DNA of 64,000 bases from Crotophaga sulcirostris (GCA_013397455.1 VYZB01000271.1:149008-213007); one strand, 5' to 3'; shown: positions 44,550 to 55,930, counted from the first letter of the stretch. Notes: generated by a model not told the origin, from the sequence alone. Made by a program: numbers and translations.

Positions 44550-44800
44550 GTGGGGGGAATGGAGAGCCTGTCTTATAAGAGAAGACTGAAAGCACTTGGC
44601 TTGTTTAGGCCAGCAAAAGGAAGGCGATGCAGGGATATGATTGCTCTCCATAAATATATCAAGCAAGTAAACACCAGGTACAGAAAGGAACCATTTAAGC
44701 TAAAAGACTGTGCTGGCACAAGAACAAATAGGTTTAAACTGGCTAATATAGACTGGAAATTAGAAGATGGTTTTTAACCATGGGAGTTGCGAGATAGCTT
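44550..44800 (+). mobile_element. Ancient CR1-family LINE fragment
   Basis: A sense fragment of an older CR1-type lineage. It can be read as MESLSYKRRLKALGLF, RDMIALHKYIKQ and GTRTNRFKLANIDWKLE, the same pol C-terminal part as the copy at 43757 but with different residues. It lacks a recognisable octamer tail. The end includes a short repeated word (ttttaaccatggga / ttttagccatggga). Confidence 0.75.
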
Positions 44801-46950
44801 TTAGCCATGGGAAACAGAGGAGGAAAAATACCTCATTGTTTTCCAAACAGAGCTGGGCCAGCACGTGAAGGGAGCAGAAAGCTGGCTGCCTGCAACTGCA
44901 AGGGGCATGAGGTGGGAGCTGGCAGGGTCCTGCCTTATCCGGGCTCCTTCCAGGATGTGCTGGGCACACTGTGCATTCCTGGTGTCCCGTGATGTCCCAA
45001 ATTTCTAGAGCAGGGAGCATCGTTCCTGCAGGCTGGGACAGCTGATGCCAGCCTCCCTCTGCTTGGGGGCTGGTAGGGACCCGGCGCTTGGGGCAGCCCC
45101 ACAAAGTGCTTTAGAGAAGAAGGGGCAGTGAGGCAGAGGCAGCCAACACTGGCCACCAGCAGGGAAGGTACCACAGGAGCTGAAGCATCCAATGACCTGA
45201 GCAAGGCAGCTCACAGCACCCTAATTTGGGCTGGTGACCCTGCTGCCATCGCTGCTTTTCCTGGATTTCCTCTAGAAACGACACACAGCTGGGCCACCAG
45301 CTCCAGATTTTACCTGCTGCATGAAATTATTCTGAATTTCCTAGAATATATTCTAGGGCCTGCCTAAAGGATGGGTGAAGAATCTGCTGATGAGGGCTCT
45401 AATCAGTTTTGAGAGCAGGTAATTTCTCAGCTAGACATCATCTCCAAACAGGAAATCAGATTCAGGAGATAGCTGCTTTATGCAGCACATCAAGGTGGAC
45501 TAGAGAAAATCTTGTTGTAATCATAAGCAAAGCTGGAATAAGAAGATCATTACTAATATTATGCATTAATTACTTCCTGATCTTCCTACCAGGTGGGTTT
45601 TCCTATCTCACTTATCTCTAGTGCTAATGGAACAGGAATAATTCCAGACCTGATCCTGGCTTCTGGGCAAGTTTTTTGGACCCTGCACCTCTTTCCTGAA
45701 ACCAGAGGAAAGGCATTCCCTGCCTTCAGCGTGTTTGGAGCCTGGCACCATGCCTGGGATCGTAGTAAGACACAAAAGCATCTGATGGAAGCGACCACTG
45801 GATGGAGCCTCAAAGGTCGTAACAATCCCTGGTTCTGGTACAGATGGTGTTCACCAATGAAAAACGCCGAGTGCGAACGCAGTGAGCATCGGTGCTGCAG
45901 TGTAAGGTATGAAGGGATGCTGCCTGCACTCCTGTCAGGGGCTCATTCACACCCCCCTAGGCTGCACGGGCTGGCATTCTCTATAAAACCTTACCAAACA
46001 CGCGCTTTCATTCTGGCAAGACAAACAGAGATAACAGAACCGTGTGAAGAAAATTCCAGTTTTGATTAAAAGCCACGGACCTGCAAGCCTCGGCTCCCAC
46101 TTGAATAAGGATGAGGATAATATTGGCAGGAGAAAACGAAAACAGCTGATGATATCTGAAGCAAGAGCATGGCAGGGTGGCAGCTCTGGGAAGGGAGCTC
46201 ACAGCTTGGCTTATGGAAGGGAGCCCAATGCCTTTTTTCCCTGGGCAGGATCCAGTATTGCCAAACCCTTGGTGTCTCCTCTCTCCTCAGCCGTGAGAAG
46301 GGAAGAGGCAAACTGGATGAGATTAGATATGGGAACAGAAAAATGCACAATTCAATCATCTTGCAAAGTTGCAATAGAGCACCCTGAATGCTGTGTAGTG
46401 ATGGGTTTTATGGATGAGTGCATGAACGTACTCACAAAAGCAGGGCCTGCAGAGAGGGTGGGGGCTGCTCAGGGAGCAGCTCCATATGCCTTTCCACAAG
46501 GATTAGTGTCTCCTGCGTCGCGCAGCCGGGGCTGGCTGTACAGCCGCAAGTGCTACGTGTGCATGGCACATGGTGCAAACAGGTCTTGCAGAGCACTGGC
46601 TGAGGGTGCTCCTGCAAGGTCAGGAGGGGCTGTTTGGGCATGGACTGCAGTGGGGAGCAAGGAGAGCGGCTTCCTCCATGGGTGGCCAGGCTGCCAGGCC
46701 CTGCAGAGCTGCAGATTGGGTCCATAATCTCCAGGCAGAGATTTAGCATGGCTACTGAATGCACTGAGCACCAGGGAAGGCTATGGCTTCCCTTCAGACC
46801 TTACTGAGATGTCATATGGATAAAATTATCCTTGGAGCAAGCCTGCTGTGCACCTGGGGACAGCTTGTCTCAGCGTCCCCCAGCTGCAGCAGTACTGGGA
46901 TTCACTGGACAGCAGATAACCACAGCCAGCTCTTCTCTCTGCAGGGATCC
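44801..46950. other. Single-copy spacer upstream of the minisatellite
   Basis: Unique sequence. Plus-strand frames at 45593-46069 (158 codons) and 46044-46727 (227 codons) both open with GTG and show no domain or splice structure. They are most likely chance frames, although their position just upstream of the CpG island is worth remembering. Confidence 0.45.
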
Positions 46951-47410
46951 AGTGTGTTGAGCTGTTGGGGCTCAGCCACATTGCATGCCCAGCACCCTGG
47001 GGAGCCCAGAGGGGTGATGCACATCCTTGGGGGGTGCCGTGCATCCCCAGGGAGTTGGGTACCAACAGCTGCCTTTGCAGCCATCAATGTGTCGAGCTAT
47101 TGGGGCTCAGCTGCTTCACATTCCCAGCACCCTGGGGAGCCCAAAGGAGTGGTGCACATCCTTGGGGGGTACCAACAGCTGCCTTTGCAGCCATCAGTGT
47201 ATCCAGCTGTCAGGGCTCAGCCACATTGCATGCCCAGCACCCTGGGGAGCCTGAAGGGGTGATGCACATCCCCGGGGTGGGGGTGGATACCAACAGCTGC
47301 CTTTGCAGCCATCAGTGTGTCGAGCTGTTGGGGCTCAGCCACACTGCGTGCCCAGCACCCTGCGGAGCCCGGAGGGGTGATGCACATCTCCGGGGGGGGT
47401 GGGTACCAAG
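46951..47410. repeat. Four-unit minisatellite, about 110-135 bp period
   Basis: Four tandem units start near 46951, 47086, 47196 and 47313. Each carries 'gagctgttggggctcag', 'cccagcaccctggggagcc', 'ggggtgatgcacatcc' and 'accaacagctgcctttgcag'. The first unit has an extra insert of about 25 bp. Unit lengths are not multiples of three, so it is not a protein repeat even though several frames stay open. The last unit runs into the CpG island. Confidence 0.92.
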
Positions 47411-47449
47411 CAGCACCCCCCCTCCCCCGGGCTGGCTGTGCAGACGCTC
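47411..47449. other. C-rich link between minisatellite and CpG island
   Basis: A short C-rich stretch (gcaccccccctcccccggg) between the repeat and the promoter-like DNA. Confidence 0.6.
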
Positions 47450-47484
47450 TCTCTTTAAAGCAAAGCAGAGCGCGATTTGTCACC

Positions 47485-47795
47485 GGGGCCGGGCTCGGAG
47501 GGGAGCAGGGAGGCGGGGGCGGGCGGGGGGCGCGGCGGCTGCTGCTGCTGCTCTTGCTGCTGCTGCTGGAGGCTCCGGGAGGACCGGCAGCAGAGCCGCG
47601 AGCCCCGGGGTATGCGCTCGCCCCGGTGCGGGCTGTGGGTGCGCGCAGGAGCGCGGAGCCGGAGGGGGAGCGGCGCGGAGCGGGGCGCGGGAGCCCGGCC
47701 GAGCCCCGGCAGGCGGAGGATGCGCCGAGCCCCGCGGAGCCGAGCGCAGCTGCAGCGCGGAGCGTCTCGCCCGGCCGCCACCGGAGCCCTCGCAG
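47485..47795 (+). other. Candidate first exon, splice donor CAG|GTAACG
   Basis: Inferred exon 1 of an unidentified gene. The right limit is set by a good donor (CGCAG|GTAACG). The left limit is a guess, about 30 bp downstream of TTTAAA. Two open frames cross the donor. One holds ten consecutive Leu codons (CTG x4, CTC, TTG, CTG x4) then EAPGGPAAEPRAP, like a signal peptide core, but its only ATG is upstream in the minisatellite (47380). The other starts at ATG 47612 (ggggtATGc), is Arg-rich and runs 61 codons to the donor. Either may be coding, or the exon may be purely 5' untranslated. The gene is not recognisable. Confidence 0.5.
47538..47570 (+). repeat. Interrupted (CTG)n repeat in candidate exon 1
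   Basis: Ten near-perfect CTG units with CTC-TTG in the middle. Depending on frame it would encode Leu, Cys or Ala runs. Confidence 0.9.
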
Positions 47796-47947
47796 GTAAC
47801 GGAGGAGGGGAGAGGGGCAACCGCACCGGCGGGGCTGGAGAAGGAAGGGGGACATGCATCCTGACACCCTGCCACCGCCCCGTGGTCCCTGGAGACCTGC
47901 GGCTCCTCTGAGCATCACTCAGCAAGTGGCACCCGGTGCCCGTCCCT

Positions 47948-48092
47948 CCCCCCAGCCCCATTGTGAGGGGCTCCTTGGGGCAGGCAAGTGGGCATCCCGT
48001 GCTTTCAGCCCTCCACACCCTAGCCCCATTGTGAGGGGCTCCTTGGGGCAGGCAAGTGGGGATCGCCGTGCTTTCAGCCCCCTACCCCACTG
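47948..48092. repeat. 68-bp tandem duplication
   Basis: Two tandem copies of about 68 bp, each with agccccattgtgaggggct, then ccttggggcaggcaagtggg and ccgtgctttcagccc. They differ at only a few bases, so the duplication is recent or homogenised. It lies 150 bp after the candidate splice donor. Confidence 0.93.
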
Positions 48093-51000
48093 CCCAAGCT
48101 GCTGGAGGCCCGGCCCAGCACGGTGGCAGATGCTCAGCTCCAACCTCAAAACCGCTGCAATCGAAGCTTGGCTTTGAGGTTTGATGCATCCATTAACCTC
48201 AGGCAGTGCTCACGGAGACGGGCAGAGACCCATGTGGTGCTGCCTGCTGCCCGTTGCTTGCCCGCCTCGCCACCCCCTCCCCAAGGCCGTCCAACTTCGG
48301 GCTAACTCTCTGGGGCACCTGGTACCCAGTGCCGACAGTGGTGGGATGTGCAATGGGAGCTGGTCCCTGCCTTGGGCAGCGTAGGCTGGAGCTAGAGGAG
48401 ATGAGAAGGGTGCCAGGAGCATCAGTACTGGACCTTTAGGGACCAATGGCTCAATGACGGAAGGTTCCCCAGGTTTAGCAACAAGGAGGGGTTTGATTTG
48501 ATGTGCACTCCAGTCACCAGATGACCCACCCTGCTAGGGAAGCTGCCTGCATGCGTCTTACATCTTGCTCAGCTCCTCTGCCAAATTAGGGCAGATTGCA
48601 AAGCCGTTGCCCTGCTCCCCCATCCATGTCCCTGTTGAGGAACTGAGTCTCATCTCGTTTCCCTTGCCTTGTACAGGGGCAACTCACCGCAACAGCAACC
48701 GGAGGGCCCCAGGGCTCTCCTTTTATCTGCTGTGCTGCTAACAGAGGCGAGAGAGGAGTTTAATTATCCTCAAGTGTCAATTCAAGATGAATCTGCTGGG
48801 ACATAGCTCTTGGCAGGTGCAAAATTACAGGACGTTTTCATGCATGGGAGGCTGAGCTGAGAACAGTTCAGTGGTTTAATTGGTGGCTCCTAGGAAGGGT
48901 TCATATCAGGGTACAAAAAATGGGACGGTGCAGGCTCCAGCAGTGATGCTGGTGCTACAGCTGTGGCGAAGGGAAGATGGATGCTGGAGGCTAAGAGCTT
49001 TCTGTGGTGCGTTGCTTTGGGGGCTTGGTGCAGAGCAGGTGCCCTGGGCTGGTAGCACAACCTCAGGTCAATGCTGTCCTCCGAGGTGCTGATGCTTTTC
49101 CAGCATCGCTTTGTTTCTGTTCATCTTTTCAGCTGGTTCCCACGGGAGTCCTTGTGGGTCCATCAGGAGACGTGCTCTGTTTTATGAGGAAGAGCTGAGA
49201 ATGAGCGAATTGCCGCCAGAACCAGGGCACTCTGGATCTGTCTTGTAGGCATGTAAGGTGGGATGACCTCAGGGTTTATTGAACAGTTTCTCTTCCCTCC
49301 TCCTGCCCAAATCTCTGAAATGCTTTTCTGGAGCTCTTGAGATGAGTGTTTGAAGAATTTCAGTTCTTTTGATTCCATGGGGAAAAGCCTCTTCCCTCTC
49401 CAAATGGGAGCTTGGTGCTCATGAGGATGTCCCTGCCCTGCTGGTGCTGCAGTTCTGGGATGCGTGGAGCATCTGCCTCCTCATCTCCTTTCTCACCTGT
49501 GCCATTCTCATTGGCCTTTGGAGCTGGATTTGGATCAGAGAGAAGCAGCTCCTCCATACAGTCCTCCAGCCGTGGCATGGCCGTATTGCTGCTACAAAAC
49601 GAGGGCCTCTCTGTGGCCACACCCTGTAACATGTTGGTCTGGGACACATCAGTGGGAGGAAGATGGACATCATATTCTGTTGTTCATCCAGGTGTGCTGA
49701 GCTCTTCCGTCCTCTCCTCCATCCTTAGCTTTCCCAGGGGAGACATGGGACAGATGTTTCAAGGAAATGGTGCCCCCTTATCCCTGATGTCTCACTAGAG
49801 GGGATGTGAATAAGAGCATCTGGTGCTGCTGCTTTTCTGGATGAAGCTGTGGTGTTGTGTTGTTACTGTAGTTATGTTCCTTGTTTTTAGGTCCAAGGTA
49901 ATGACTTAAGTGTACTTCTTTTCAGTGCTGGATGGAAGAAGTCTGCCCTCCTGCAGTTCCCACCAGTACATAACAGCAGCTGGCATTAGAGGTCTGGAGT
50001 TGGTCCTGCCTTATCCATGCTGACCACCATCCGTTCTGGCTCCCCTTGCTTATCTCTGGCGTCTGTTGCTGACACTGTGAGGAGGCGTTCAGTAAATGTC
50101 CTTGTAAAACAGTGAGATTTGTAGATGCACAGATACGATGTGTTCAGGAAGAACCAGCTATTAGCTGTCATCTCAGCACCATCCCCTTTCCATTTGGGCT
50201 CGCTGTGACCACCGTCGTTTCTCTTGCAGCCGTGCTCCAGTCCTGCTGGAGTCGCGTCCCTCCTTTGCAAACGTGCATTAGTGAAACGTGTAGGTGGTTG
50301 GTTGGGTGCAAATCTCACTGATGCTCCTGGTGCTGATGTGGGCTAGCTGGGTACCTGAGCAGGGGTGGCTTGGCCAAGGACAGCTCTCAGAGGAGGCTTT
50401 CTGTCCCTTGCTGTAGTTATCCTTCTTGGAGTCTCTGACAAAGGCGTTTTGGAGGGGTGATAAAGGGGCAGGAACTCTTCCGCACTTCTCCTTGGAGGCC
50501 AAGCTGGCCATGAGATGGGTTGGACCAAGCAAGAGCAAAATCCACACTTTATTTCAACTGCAACAAGCTTTTGATGATACCTGTGACAGGAGAATATTTA
50601 GACTTGATGTATATCCCCTGCCTTGACTTTAGGCTTTGGATCAAGGCATAAAAGCTTTTGATGCGTGCAAACACAATAAGGGAAAAAAAAATTAAAACCA
50701 CAATCCTCAAAATGTTTGCAAATCCAAGAGCTTATCTTCGCCCTGGGTAGGCAAAATTAACCAAGGATAGGATCAGTAAATCAGAGAATCAGCCACTTTC
50801 ATCATTGAACATGGGGCGGCTGGGAGTGCAGCTGGCACAGAGCTATGTAACCACACTGATGCTTTGCGGGGATGCTCAGGGTCTGGCACCACGGGTTTTT
50901 TTCTTTAATACCATTGCAACGAGTGGCTTGGGAAGGAGTGGGGCTCCCAGTGACATGTGGCCAGGATTGGACCTCAGGTGGGTGTGATTAAGAAAAAAAG

Positions 51001-51276
51001 TCTGCCTGTTGTACCAAGGGCACTCACTGAACAAACCCCTTCCAGGAATTGTGGTAAAGACAGTGGCTGATTTGGGACCAAATGAGCTGAGCTGGTGCAA
51101 GCCTCCACCTTTGTCAAAGGGGTCTGATAACACCTCCCTTCTCAGTGCTTCAGTTTTTGGTTGAACTCCCACATTTTTACCTTGGGGAGAAGATTTAATC
51201 CATCCCTGCAAAGCTGAGAATATTCCATATGGAGATCAGCACATCACTAGCGACAATCATAACCATCATTGCTGGG
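48093..51276. other. Single-copy DNA, possibly intron 1
   Basis: No exon was recognised. AT-rich unique DNA lies at 50640-50790. If the CpG-island donor is real, this and all DNA to the right would be intronic, with the next exon beyond the window or too short to recognise. Confidence 0.45.
50640..50790. promoter_or_regulatory. AT-rich conserved-element-like block
   Basis: Unique sequence with GCATAAAAGCTTTTGATGC, CACAATAAGGG, AAAATTAAAACC and GGCAAAATTAACC. AT-rich between GC-rich flanks. Regulatory role only inferred. Confidence 0.22.
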
Positions 51277-51596
51277 GCCTACAGGAAAGCTGGGGAGGGG
51301 CTCTTGATCAGGGAGGGCAGGGATAGGATGAGGGGGAGCAGTTTTAAGATGAAAGGGGAGATTGAGATGAGATCTTACAAAGAAATGTTTTGCTGTGAGT
51401 GTGGGGAGGCCCTGGCCCAGGTTGCCCAGAGCAGTGGTGGCTGTCCCATCCCTGGAGGTGTTCCAAGGCCAGGTTGGATGGGGCTTGGAGCCCCCTGATT
51501 CAGTGGGAGGTGTCCCTGCCCATGGCAGGGGGGTTTTGAACTGGATGGGCTTTGAGGTCCCTTCCAACCCAAACCATTCCATGATTCTGTGATTTT
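51277..51596 (+). mobile_element. CR1 LINE 3' fragment
   Basis: Sense 3' UTR from 'aggaaagctggggagggg' through 'cccatggcaggggggtttt' and 'aactggatgggctttgagg' to TTCCATGATTCTGTGATT. Low divergence from the copies at 6180-6502 and 40740-41052. Confidence 0.95.
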
Positions 51597-54500
51597 ACAG
51601 AGGGGCTGGCTGTCCATCATCCCGTCACATTAGCCACTCTCCTACCTCCACTTGCCATCAATGCCCACCTTCAGCAAGGTTGTTGAGCAGTGGCCATCAT
51701 CTCTCTGTACTTGGGGGAGTGGCAGGGAGGTGGAGCAGAGCCATAGGACAAGGTAGGGAGGCATCAGGCTGCCCTGTCTTATCAGCATCAGTAGTGCATG
51801 ACACCTCAAGGCAGTGCCCACTGCTGCTGACCGTATGTGGGGCACGTGCCAGCAGCAATGGGGAGAAGACAGGCTGGCATCTGGCCTTAAAGTCTGTCTT
51901 TCTGCCATGCTGAGGGCAAACTGAGAGTGGGTAGAAGTGGGGCAGGTGGCATCTCCTTCACCTGTGTTTTTGTTCAACCAGGCTGGGATGAGCTCTGTCT
52001 GCTGTTCTAAGGCAAGGGGTGAGTGGAGGAAGACAACACAGGTCTCATTAATTCAGTAGGGGCTCAGAAACTCAGTGCACAGGGAGCACTACAAGCACCT
52101 GAGGATTTTTCCCAGTGTGTTTGGATGTGGGATGTCAGCTGGAGCAGTGGCAGCTCCTGAACACCCCGGCAGTGTTGTAGGTTGGGGTCAGGCCAGTCCA
52201 TCTGGAGATTCATGGCATTATCTCTTAAATGCCTTTAATGGCAATAGGATGGCCTGACTGATTGGATTGTGCTCTGTAATTAATTAGCTGGGTGCACTGT
52301 ATGGGAAGCAGCTACAGTGTAAAGAGAGGGGAGAACCTGCCAGTGAGAGCTGTTAAGCTCCAAATAGCCATTTCTCATTAAAGCAGCATCGCGCAGCATC
52401 AGTCACCGGGCGCAGGGGGTTGGTTCCAGTGCCCTGGCCATTTTCCGGACGAGTAATTGCATTTCTGCTGCCCAGCTGTTCCCCTGGAGCTTGATGTGTT
52501 GCACCCTACTTCCACCACAGGAGCCACCAGCCTGTGAGGACCTGCTGGGAGGAGAGGTTGGTTCAGCTGTGGTGGATATGGGGTGTTGAGGGGGTGCCTC
52601 CTCTCCTCAGGAAGGGGGTGACAGACCTGGCAAGGGGTGTAGGATTGTGCAGCCTGAGCTACCCTGCAGGTTCCCTTCCCAGGATGGTTCCTGTGTACAA
52701 CTGACCCAAGCCTTGCCACTCTTCCCTGCCTTCCCAGGGCCCCTGAGCTGCTCCCCACTCCTTCTACCGTGCATTTCCTCTGGCTCCTTTGTCTGCTTTT
52801 AGCATCCATTTGTGTCTTTAAAAAACAAAGCATCTCTCTTAGGTTGATTGTGGGGTTTTTTTCCTTTGTGTTTACTGTGGGGATTAAAAGGAACTGCAGT
52901 GTCAGGAAAAAATTTGCAACGCTCCTTGTTTATTGTTTAATTTAGGCAGATGCTATCGAAGGCTGGGCTGGGCTCAGCCTGCCTGGTGCTGGACAAGGGG
53001 CAGGGAGGGGAGGGCAGGGGGAGCATCCAGGCACCCAGGGGATGGACTGGGAGCCACGGGCACGTCACTGTTCAACCAGACCCTACAAGAACCGTGCCTC
53101 GCTGGGTGCTCATGTGGGCAGAAGAGAGCTGCCTCTTCCCAGGGTGCCCCCACCTGTTGTTGGAGGTGTCCTCTGTAAGGTGAAACGTGCTGTCTGCTCT
53201 GGCATCCTGGTCCCCACTGCAGGGATGGCAGGCTCATCTCCTGGTGCTGGACCTGTCTGGCTGATCCATCCAACATCCTTGGATCTGTCCTCAACTCCTG
53301 GATTCCTCTGGTGCCTGTTTGGAAAGCAGTGAGCCGGGGCGTTCGCTGCACATCTGTGCTCTTGTAAAATGTCAACTATGCTTGTGCCAGGGAAGCTGAT
53401 GCTCTGCCTGCTGATGCCCACTGGCATCAAAACGGTCCCTCTGCCTGTTTTGCCCGTGTTTGCCTCTCCCTTCCCGCAAGGCTTAGGAAGGCTTTGCTGT
53501 GCAGTCCTGGGTGCAGCACTCCATGTGTCGCATATCGAGGTGTCTGGGATGGGCTCTCCTCTGCAGCTCCTGAGGGCCAGGGGCTCCCCAGTGGTGCAAT
53601 GAGGCTGGGAGTGTAAAACTCTGGTGGGGTCAGCATCGCTGCCAAGCCGGAGAAGAGTTGCAGTGCCCTCTGCACCAAAGGCCGATAAATCTTGGAGGAA
53701 AATAACATGAAGAAAAACCAACAACAAAAGGCACGTGCCAGCTCAGCATAACCCACAAAGGAAACCCACGTCATTTTAAAAAGAAAAGCTTTTAAAACCA
53801 GATTTTTTTTTTAGCAGAGAACGCCACTCAGGAGAGCTCTGTTTCAAGAGTTCGGAAACAAAATGTTCCCTGAGCTATGAAATGAAACCTCTAATTTTCA
53901 AACTCTCCCAGTGTCAGATGTGGCTCCTCTAGGTCTGTTTTCCCAGCCTGGCTGTGTACTGGTTGCTGGCTGCTCCCAGCTGCTGCCACATGCTGGAAAT
54001 GGGGAATTCACCATCTCGGTGATGGGTAGAAGCTGTGGCTCGGGTCTGTGTTACATCTTGCCTTGGTTTCCCACTTGCCGGCAGGGCCAAAGGGGAGGGG
54101 CTGAGCCCCACTGAGCATCTCTGTTTTTTTTTTTTTTTCCTTTAATTGGCTAAGAAGCCCTCTCGTTTGCTTTGGCTCTGACTAATGAGGCGCATCTTGC
54201 TTTGACAACGTGTCACAAGCAATAAATTTCTCTGGAGCTGCTGGGCTGCAGGGATGTCCTCGTGTCTGGACTTGCCATCCTCCACGTTGCTGCTGGCTCT
54301 TACCCCAGCCTGGCCTTTGAGCATCGTCCCAGAGAAGAAAAGGACAGTTGCGGTGAAAAATGTGAATGTGAAGGATCCTATGGAAGACATTTTTCCCAAC
54401 AAAAATGCATTTTTATTGGAAGATTTTGCAGGTAGAGGTCCCCTTTGGTAAGAAGGGATAGGAAAATCTAGATGGATCCATTATTTTCAAGGTGTTCCCT

Positions 54501-54693
54501 ATGGGAAGACAATTCTGGCTTTATCAGAAGTGTCCCAATAAGTCAAGTGGGTTGCAAAGCCTAAATTCTCCTTCCATCCCCATCCTGTTGCAGTGTGCAA
54601 CAACAGGGGCCAGAGCAGCTGGGCTAGGATCCTGGCTCTGGAGGGTGGGATCCTTGTGTGCAGAAGGAGCATATGGTGTAGGTAGCATATGGG
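51597..54693. other. Single-copy DNA
   Basis: No gene or interspersed repeat was recognised. T-runs lie at 53803-53812 and 54124-54138. Frames here are short and lack splice logic. Confidence 0.45.
54124..54138. repeat. (T)15 homopolymer
   Basis: Fifteen consecutive T before cctttaattgg, a simple repeat. Confidence 0.9.
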
Positions 54694-54878
54694 TTGTCAA
54701 GCACTGGAATAGGCTGCCTGGGGAGGTTTTTGAGTCACCATCCCTGGAGTCTGGAGATATTTAAAAGATGAGTAGATGTCATACTCGGGGACGTGGTCTA
54801 ATAGTTAACTTAGCAGGGCTGGATCGATGGTTAGACTCAATGATCTTAAAGGTCTTTTCCAACTGAAACTGTTCTATT
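54694..54878 (+). mobile_element. CR1 LINE 3' fragment, interrupted by a second CR1
   Basis: A sense copy reading 'gtcaagcactggaatagg', 'ctgcctggggagg', 'gggacgtggtctaatag' and 'caatgatcttaaaggtc' to CTGTTCTATT. The octamer tail breaks off there and seems to resume at 54981. Confidence 0.9.
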
Positions 54879-54980
54879 CATAGAATCATAGAAACATCCA
54901 GTTGGAAATGACCTTTGAGATCATTGGGTCCAACCGTACCTGTCTAATTACTGAACCATGTCCCTGAGGAACTCATCTAT
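54879..54980 (-). mobile_element. CR1 LINE 3' end nested in another CR1's tail
   Basis: An antisense CR1 3' end: CATAGAATCATAGAAACATCC, 'tttgagatcattgggtcc', 'actgaaccatgtccctgagg'. About 100 bp. It is flanked by octamer words of opposite orientation on both sides. Confidence 0.88.
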
Positions 54981-55001
54981 CCTATGACTCTATGATTCTA
55001 C
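54981..55001 (+). mobile_element. Resumed octamer tail of the outer CR1
   Basis: CCTATGACTCTATGATTCTA matches the ATTCTATG-type tail in plus orientation and is best read as the rest of the 54694 element's tail. Confidence 0.7.
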
Positions 55002-55930
55002 AGTTTGGTATATATATTGTCTGGTGCTCATATAGGTGAGGAGCAGGCTTGTGGGTGAGCTGGGGGCTGCCATCCCGGGGCAGAGATGCTCAGCCACCTC
55101 TGACCATGAAGGAAGGAGTCAGGTGCTGTTCTGTCCAAAGGTGTGGGCCCTTTTGTGCTGTTTGTCACCTCGTGCTGAGTGACACTAACCTTCCTTCTCC
55201 CAGCATCCTTAAGGGACTGCTCAAGGTTTCTAGTCATTGATGGGAACCTCCAACTATTAACAGTGCTCCTCTTTGTATTCTTGATGGATTCTCTTTAAGC
55301 ATTCCTCTTAGTGGCTCTCCACTGTTAGCTTTTGTTTTCTTCTCAATAGCTTGTCTAATAAACGCCATTATCTTGGGCACAAATCTACTTCATGTCTCAA
55401 TTCCACTTGGCAAGAGTTGGTAATAACAGCCAAACAGCATCCTTTGAAAAGGGGCTCTGTCACTGGCAGCAGAGGATGCCTCTTCTCTGCTTCCCACACC
55501 TGTCCCTAGAGCAGATAAAGACGATGCGAAGATGCATGGCCAGAAAGCAAAAGGGACGTCCTCCTGATAAATTGGATGTCTAAGCAGTGCCGGCAGCAGT
55601 CACTGCAGCAGCTCTGGAGACTGAGGCAGCTTGGCCCCTGCCACCTTGGTAATTAGAGAAGATGTGCTTACGGTCTGAGATCCTTCCTAATTCCAGCAGA
55701 TTAGAGGAGAAAACTGGTGGTGAAGGGTATTGGCTTGTCGGTGAAGGAGATCAGAAGTATTTCTAATAGCTTGAAGGAGCTTCTCATCTATGGCCAAATG
55801 AAGCTGTTGTCTCCCAGTCTGAATCTGGGCCTTAGAAGGCTTTAAATGGTAGGTACTGGGGTGCTCACTGGGTTTTGGGTCAGCCTGCAGGTCCTTAAAG
55901 AGACATATTAAGGCATCTCTGTATTTCATT
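55002..55930. other. Single-copy DNA
   Basis: No gene, RNA or repeat could be supported. Confidence 0.45.

Larger units (their letters stand above)
47450..47850 (+). promoter_or_regulatory. CpG island with promoter features
   Basis: By eye there are about 50 CpG dinucleotides between 47461 and 47820, far denser than anywhere else in the window, and GC content is very high. A TTTAAA box at 47454-47459 and overlapping GC boxes (aggcgggggcgggcgg, 47511-47526) are present. Together with a strong splice donor on the + strand at 47795, this suggests the start of a gene transcribed rightward. A bidirectional promoter is not excluded, but no comparable donor is seen on the minus strand inside the island. 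Confidence 0.8.

Noticed and set aside
44770..44815. ttttaaccatggga / ttttagccatggga repeat as a target-site duplication
   Set aside because: The copies are too close (about 30 bp) and do not bracket an element. It is a local duplication at the end of an old CR1.
45593..46069. 158-codon plus frame
   Set aside because: GTG start, random-looking product, no neighbours to support it.
46044..46727. 227-codon plus frame just upstream of the minisatellite
   Set aside because: It starts with GTG, contains no recognisable domain, and has no splice or promoter evidence. Frames of this length are expected about once by chance in this window.
46965..47864. 299-codon plus frame across the minisatellite and CpG island
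   Set aside because: It opens with TTG in the repeat. The repeat units are not multiples of three and the frame ignores the splice donor. The Ala run in it is one of three possible readings of the CTG repeat.
47217..47918. 233-codon minus frame across the CpG island
   Set aside because: GC-rich DNA has few stop codons. The peptide is Arg/Ala/Pro/Ser-rich low complexity with no splice logic on that strand.
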